Shown: in pieces, positions 33,474 to 37,614 of the stretch
Position numbering within the stretch: the stretch's first letter is position 1
How the letters are laid out: every line of letters starts with the position of its first letter
Assembly: GCA_019234815.1 (NCBI GenBank)
Contig: JAFALA010000035.1
Location: 1-37,614, forward strand
Origin: Burkholderiaceae bacterium
GTDB lineage: Bacteria; Pseudomonadota; Gammaproteobacteria; Burkholderiales; Burkholderiaceae_C
Direction of reading: 5' to 3'
Length of the DNA stretch: 37,614 nt
Translations under genes and position numbers: made by a program
The notes under the pieces: generated by a model
What the model was told of the DNA's origin: nothing
Databases searched by the model: none
What the model saw: only the letters and a program-made list of their open reading frames with translations

Positions 33474-35704
33474 TCATGACCCCCTGCCGCCCCTACCTTC
33501 ACCCCCACCTTCGTCACGTTCCGCGTTTTTCCGCGCTCGCCACATCCGTTGCGCTGGTCATGGCCAGTCTGGGCAGCGCGGCCCAGACCGCGCCCGACGC
33601 CAACAAGGCGCACCACGGCCCCGCGCTCAAGACCCAGACGCCGGTGACGCTGAATTTCGTCAACGCCGACATCGAGGCCGTCACGCGCGCCATCGGCGTG
33701 ATGATGGACAAGCAGTTCGTCATCGACCCGCGCGTCAAGGGCACCATCACGCTCTACAGCGAGCAGCCCGTGACCGTGCAGGAGGCCTACCTGAACTACC
33801 TCGCCGGCCTGCGCGGCCTGGGCTTCACGGTGGTCGAGGCGGGCGGCCTGCTCAAGGTCGTGCCCGAGGCGGACGCCAAGCTACAGGCCGGCACCGTGGC
33901 GGTCGACCAAAGCGGGCAGCGCGGCGACCTGGTGCTGACCCAGATCTTCCGTCTCAACCACGAGAACGCCAACAACATGGTGACGGTGCTGCGTCCGCTG
34001 ATCACGCCCAACAACACCATCAACGCCAACCCGGGCAACAACAGCCTGGTAATCACCGACTACGCCGACAACCTCAAGCGCATCGCCCACATCATCGCGG
34101 CCATGGATACGCCGGCGACGACCGACATCGAGGTGGTGCCGCTCAAGCATGCCGTGGCCTCCGACCTGGCCGCTTTGGTGCAGAAACTGTCCGACGGCAG
34201 CAGCGGCGCCACCCCGGCGCCCGGCGCCGCCGCAGCGGCAGGCGGCACCAGCAACGGCGTCAGCGTGCTGGCCGACCCGCGCAACAACTCGCTGATCCTG
34301 CGCGCCCCCAATGCGGCGCGCCTGGCCAGCATGCGCGCCATCGTCGACAAGCTCGACCAGCCCGGCGTCGACGCGGCAGGCAACGTGCACGTGGTCTACC
34401 TGAAGAACGCCGAGGCCAGCAAGATCGCCGCGGTGCTGCGCGCCGCCTTCGCGACGACGGGCTCGGGCGCCGGCGCGGCGACCTCGGCGGGCAACGCGAC
34501 GGGCAGCGCGGCCTCCACCACCAACACCTTTGCACCCACCAGCAGCACTTCGACCAACAGCAGCGGCACCAGCAGCAACGGGATGGCCTCCAGCGTGAAG
34601 GCCGTCAGCGCCTCGCCGGCGCCGTCGACCGGCGGCTTCGTGCAGGCCGACCCGGCCAGCAATTCGCTGGTCATCACCGCGCCCGAACCGCAGTACCGCC
34701 AGATCCGCGCCGTGATCGACCAGCTCGACGGACGCCGCGCCCAGGTCTATGTCGAATCGATGATCGTCAAGGTCAACGTCACCAAGATGGGCCAGTTCGG
34801 CGTGCAGTGGCAGACCCTGCTGGGCACGGTCGCGGCGGGCACCAACTTCGGCACCGGCTCCGGCAACATCGTCAACGCCTCGGCAGCCATCGCCGGCGGC
34901 GCGACCACGGCGCAGGCCGCCGTCACGGCGGGCGTCCCCGGCGGCCTGAACCTCGGCGCCATCGCCAAGGTCGGCCATTACACGACACTGGGCGCGCTGG
35001 CCAACTTCCTGCAGACCGAGACCGGCGCCAACGTGCTGTCCACGCCAAACCTGGTGGCGCTGGACGGCGAGGAGGCGCAGATCGTGGTCGGCCAGAACGT
35101 GCCCTTCGTGACCGGCAGCTACAGCACCACCTCGACCACCGGCACCGTCAACCCCTTCCAGACCATCGAGCGCCAGGACGTCGGCCTGACGCTGAAGATC
35201 CGCAGCCAGATCGGCGAAGGCGGCACCATCCGCATGACCGTGTACCAAGAGAATTCCTCGGTGGTGGCGGGCTCCACGACCAGCTCCGGCCCGACCACCG
35301 ACAAGAGCGCCATCCAGACCAGCGTGACCGTGAACGACGGCGAGATCCTGGTGCTCGGCGGCTTGATGCAGGACGAGTACGACGACGCCGACAATTCGGT
35401 GCCGGGCCTGGCCAGCCTGCCGCTGGTCGGCAACCTGTTCAAGAGTGTGAGCCGCACCCGCATCAAGACCAACCTGATGGTGTTCCTGCGGCCCATCATC
35501 GTGCGCAACAGCAAGACGCTGGACGACCTGACGCTGGACCGCTACGAAGTGATCCGCGCCTCGCAGAAGGACGCGCAGACCGTGCCGCAGAACCAGCCCT
35601 TCATCCCGAACCTGGACAATCCGGTCGTCGATGCGACGCCGCAACCCATGCCCAGGCCCGGCCCCATGGACGCAGGCGCCGGCAAGCCGGCCGAGCAGCG
35701 CTGA
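33470..35704 (+). CDS. gspD: Type II secretion secretin GspD
   Basis: GspD forms the outer-membrane channel. The 744-residue precursor has a signal peptide ending near GSAAQTA (about residue 42), an N0 domain ([19 protein letters not shown]), and N1, N2 and N3 domains with repeated [24 protein letters not shown] strands. The secretin domain contains [56 protein letters not shown] and [16 protein letters not shown] Ser/Thr/Ala-rich loop of roughly 55 residues (about 335-390) lies within N3. No lipobox is present, so a separate pilotin would be needed if lipoprotein targeting is used. The ATG at 33470 overlaps the gspN stop. Confidence 0.95.
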   Translation: MIMTPCRPYLHPHLRHVPRFSALATSVALVMASLGSAAQTAPDANKAHHGPALKTQTPVTLNFVNADIEAVTRAIGVMMDKQFVIDPRVKGTITLYSEQPVTVQEAYLNYLAGLRGLGFTVVEAGGLLKVVPEADAKLQAGTVAVDQSGQRGDLVLTQIFRLNHENANNMVTVLRPLITPNNTINANPGNNSLVITDYADNLKRIAHIIAAMDTPATTDIEVVPLKHAVASDLAALVQKLSDGSSGATPAPGAAAAAGGTSNGVSVLADPRNNSLILRAPNAARLASMRAIVDKLDQPGVDAAGNVHVVYLKNAEASKIAAVLRAAFATTGSGAGAATSAGNATGSAASTTNTFAPTSSTSTNSSGTSSNGMASSVKAVSASPAPSTGGFVQADPASNSLVITAPEPQYRQIRAVIDQLDGRRAQVYVESMIVKVNVTKMGQFGVQWQTLLGTVAAGTNFGTGSGNIVNASAAIAGGATTAQAAVTAGVPGGLNLGAIAKVGHYTTLGALANFLQTETGANVLSTPNLVALDGEEAQIVVGQNVPFVTGSYSTTSTTGTVNPFQTIERQDVGLTLKIRSQIGEGGTIRMTVYQENSSVVAGSTTSSGPTTDKSAIQTSVTVNDGEILVLGGLMQDEYDDADNSVPGLASLPLVGNLFKSVSRTRIKTNLMVFLRPIIVRNSKTLDDLTLDRYEVIRASQKDAQTVPQNQPFIPNLDNPVVDATPQPMPRPGPMDAGAGKPAEQR

Positions 35705-35709
35705 ACACG

Positions 35710-37104
35710 ATGGCTACGCGTCACCCCCTGCCCTACACCTTCGCCCGCCAGCATGGCCTGCTGCTGGAGGACGACGGCCAGCAACTGCTGCTGTGGACGC
35801 CGCCCGCGGCGAAGTGGTCCGCCCTGTCGGAAGTCCAGCGCATCTACGCCGTCGACCGCATCGAGGTGCAGGACGCCGACGCGCTGGCGGCCCGCATCAA
35901 CCAAGCGTACGCCGGCAGCGAATCGAGCGCGGCGACGGTGGTCGGCGAGGTCGAGAGCGCCATCGACCTGTCACGCATGATGCAGGATCTGCCCGCCGTG
36001 GAAGACCTGCTGGAGGCCGCCAATGACGCGCCCATCATCCGCATGCTCAACGCCCTGCTGACGCAGGCCGCCAAGGACGGCGCCAGCGACATCCACATCG
36101 AGCCCTATGAGCGCGCCAGCTCGGTGCGCTTCCGTGTCGACGGCAGCCTGCGCGAGGTGGTGCAGCCCAACCGCGGCCTGCACGCGGCGCTGATCTCGCG
36201 CCTGAAAATCATGGCCGAGCTCGACATCGCCGAAAAGCGCCTGCCGCAGGACGGCCGCATCTCGCTGCGCATCGGCGGCCGCGCCATCGATGTGCGCGTG
36301 TCCACCCTGCCGTCGGCGCATGGCGAGCGCGCCGTGCTGCGCCTGCTCGACAAGACCGAATCGAGGTTCACGCTCGAGGGCCTGGGCATGAGCGGCGAGG
36401 TGCTGTCGGCCTTCCAGCGGCTGGCGCAGCAGCCCCACGGCATCGTGCTCGTCACCGGCCCGACCGGTTCGGGCAAAACCACCACGCTCTACGCCTCGCT
36501 GCAGACCGTGGACACCGTCACCACCAATGTGCTGACGGTGGAAGACCCGATCGAGTACGAACTGCCCGGCATCGGCCAGACCCAGGTCAACGCCAAGATC
36601 GACCTGAGCTTCGCCAAGGCCCTGCGCGCCATCCTGCGCCAGGACCCGGACGTGATCATGATCGGCGAGATCCGCGATTTCGAGACCGCGCAGATCGCCA
36701 TCCAGGCCTCCCTCACCGGCCACCTGGTGCTTGCCACCCTGCACACCAACGACGCCGCCAGCGCCATCACCCGGCTCACCGACATGGGCGTCGAGCCCTT
36801 TCTGCTGTCGTCCTCCCTGCTTGGCGTGCTGGCCCAGCGCCTGGTGCGCAAATACTGCGCGCACTGCCACGGCCAGGGCTGCGAGGCCTGCGGCCAGACC
36901 GGCTACGCCGGCCGCACCGGGGTGTTCGAACTGCTGGTCACCGATGAGGGCATCCGCGCCCAGATCCATGGCCAGGCCGCCGAGGCCGACATCCGCAGCG
37001 CCGCCCTGGCCGCCGGCATGAGCCTGATGCGCGAGGACGGCGAACGCCTGATCGCCGCCGGCATCACCTCGCGCGAAGAGGTGCTGCGGGTGACGCGGGA
37101 TTGA
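35710..37104 (+). CDS. gspE: Type II secretion ATPase GspE
   Basis: GspE is the cytoplasmic hexameric ATPase that powers secretion. The 464 residues have a short N-terminal domain and the core ATPase: [10 protein letters not shown], Walker [13 protein letters not shown], Asp box, Walker [13 protein letters not shown], and His box ATLHTNDA. A compact metal-binding motif follows (CAHC-x4-CEAC near 37%-scale position 385-395), then a C-terminal end with [11 protein letters not shown]. The ATG at 35710 lies 5 nt after the gspD stop. Although the frame is open far upstream across gspD, that part is only a GC-rich shadow. No gspF follows; a toxin-antitoxin module comes next. Confidence 0.95.
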   Translation: MATRHPLPYTFARQHGLLLEDDGQQLLLWTPPAAKWSALSEVQRIYAVDRIEVQDADALAARINQAYAGSESSAATVVGEVESAIDLSRMMQDLPAVEDLLEAANDAPIIRMLNALLTQAAKDGASDIHIEPYERASSVRFRVDGSLREVVQPNRGLHAALISRLKIMAELDIAEKRLPQDGRISLRIGGRAIDVRVSTLPSAHGERAVLRLLDKTESRFTLEGLGMSGEVLSAFQRLAQQPHGIVLVTGPTGSGKTTTLYASLQTVDTVTTNVLTVEDPIEYELPGIGQTQVNAKIDLSFAKALRAILRQDPDVIMIGEIRDFETAQIAIQASLTGHLVLATLHTNDAASAITRLTDMGVEPFLLSSSLLGVLAQRLVRKYCAHCHGQGCEACGQTGYAGRTGVFELLVTDEGIRAQIHGQAAEADIRSAALAAGMSLMREDGERLIAAGITSREEVLRVTRD

Positions 37105-37106
37105 GC

Positions 37107-37147
37107 TTGACAGGCCGATGATGGCCTTTAATATAACAATCGTTATA
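37107..37147 (+). promoter_or_regulatory. Promoter and operator of the toxin-antitoxin module
   Basis: A perfect TTGACA (37107-37112) is followed after 16 bp by TAATAT (37129-37134). A perfect palindrome TATAAC-AATC-GTTATA (37132-37147) overlaps the -10 and start site. A second inverted repeat AGGCC/GGCCT (37112-37127) lies in the spacer. The layout fits autorepression by the antitoxin or toxin-antitoxin complex. Confidence 0.75.
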
Positions 37148-37160
37148 ACAAGGAGAGGCC

Positions 37161-37385
37161 ATGCACACCCTCAAGCTCACCCAGGTCGGCAACTCGATCG
37201 GCGTCATCCTGCCCAAGGAGATCCTGTCCAAACTCGATCTGCAAAAAGGGGACGAGATCTACCTGACCGACTCGCCCGATGGCCTGCGTATCACCACGCA
37301 CAACCCCGAATTCGAAGCCCAGATGAAGGCGGCGCGCGAAATCATGCGCGAGCGCCGTGCCGTGCTGCATGAACTGGCCAAATAG
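37161..37385 (+). CDS. AbrB/MazE-family antitoxin
   Basis: This is a 74-residue antitoxin. The swapped-hairpin SpoVT-AbrB DNA-binding domain fills residues 1-47 (LKLTQVGNSIGVILPKEILS, LQKGDEIYL, GLRIT). The charged C-terminal helix (about 48-74) would wrap the toxin. AGGAGAGG stands before the ATG. It lies 8 nt ahead of a Doc-type toxin gene and should neutralise it and repress its own promoter through the palindrome at 37132-37147. Confidence 0.92.
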   Translation: MHTLKLTQVGNSIGVILPKEILSKLDLQKGDEIYLTDSPDGLRITTHNPEFEAQMKAAREIMRERRAVLHELAK

Positions 37386-37393
37386 GAATCCCC

Positions 37394-37614
37394 TTGAGTC
37401 GTCACATCTGGCTCGATCCGGACGTCATCGTCGCCATCCATGAAGCCCAGTTGAGGGAGCATGGAGGCATCGCGGGCACGCGCGACCCCGGTCTGCTGAG
37501 TTCAGCCCTGGCCCGGCCGGTCAATCTGGCGGCCTATGGCGATCCCGACCTTTGCGCACTTGCCGCCGCCTATGGCTATGGCATCTCGCGCAACCACCCT
37601 TTTCTGGATGGCAA
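37394..37614 (+). CDS. Death-on-curing (Doc/Fic) toxin, 3' part beyond window
   Basis: About 73 residues are visible. The start is a TTG at 37394 after AGGAA. The sequence opens with SRHIWLDPDVIVAIHEAQL, continues with GTRDPGLLSSALARP and ends at the window edge within HPFLDGN, the start of the Fic-type catalytic motif HxFx(D/N)GNKR. Doc toxins of this fold phosphorylate elongation factor Tu and stop translation. It is paired with the AbrB/MazE-type antitoxin instead of the classical Phd. The rest of the gene is outside the window. Confidence 0.9.
   Translation, partial: MSRHIWLDPDVIVAIHEAQLREHGGIAGTRDPGLLSSALARPVNLAAYGDPDLCALAAAYGYGISRNHPFLDG

Noticed and set aside
33430-35709. Frame open for 760 codons upstream of gspE, across gspD
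   Set aside because: The translation is Arg/Gly/Pro-rich noise out of frame with gspD. The real GspE homology begins at the ATG at 35710, 5 nt after the gspD stop.
1-37614. CRISPR array, tRNA, rRNA or transposase genes
   Set aside because: I looked for regularly spaced repeats, cloverleaf-like segments and transposase motifs on both strands and saw none.

Overview
The window comes from a high-GC Gram-negative bacterium, most likely a betaproteobacterium of the Burkholderiales (Alcaligenaceae/Bordetella-like). I infer this from the divergent pilMNOPQ/mrcA arrangement, a Neisseria/Bordetella-type general porin with a terminal Phe, CyaY next to an LptM-type lipoprotein, and a PiuC/PepSY/TonB-receptor iron cassette. 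No rRNA, tRNA, CRISPR array, phage gene or transposase is visible.

Layout, left to right. (1) 1-4479, minus strand: the type IV pilus assembly operon pilM-N-O-P-Q, with pilQ cut by the left edge. (2) 4818-7220, plus: divergent mrcA (penicillin-binding protein 1A). (3) 7240-7890: cyaY and a convergent-facing small lipoprotein (LptM-like). (4) 7909-9950, minus: a membrane diguanylate cyclase followed by an orphan periplasmic solute-binding protein, probably one signalling unit. (5) 10100-18051, minus: a five-gene operon for an RND efflux pump (permease, adaptor, outer-membrane factor) ending in its own OmpR-type response regulator and histidine kinase. (6) 18227-19519, minus: a porin with a strong terminator. 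(7) 20093-23925, plus: an iron-uptake cassette (PiuC dioxygenase, PepSY membrane protein, Fiu/PiuA-type TonB receptor) with two Fur boxes. It is bounded by perfect 14-bp inverted repeats and flanked by about 100-bp diverged direct repeats. (8) 24010-24146: a promoter-hairpin-CUCCUCC-terminator unit that looks like a small RNA gene (or an ilvA leader), then ilvA (threonine ammonia-lyase) and a divergent CobT-family protein. (9) 27059-37104: a type II secretion cluster, with gspC reading left and gspG-H-I-J-K-L-M-N-D-E reading right; no gspF is present. (10) 37107-37614: an AbrB/MazE-type antitoxin and a Doc/Fic toxin cut by the right edge.

The least ordinary parts are the bounded iron cassette and the RNA unit at its right boundary. 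One of the cassette's two flanking repeats carries an intact promoter that drives the candidate RNA; the other carries the same promoter with a ruined -10. Other points of interest are the CobT-like protein lacking the family's catalytic glutamates, the solute-binding protein/diguanylate cyclase pair, and the missing gspF. All homology calls are made by reading the translated sequence; no database search was run.
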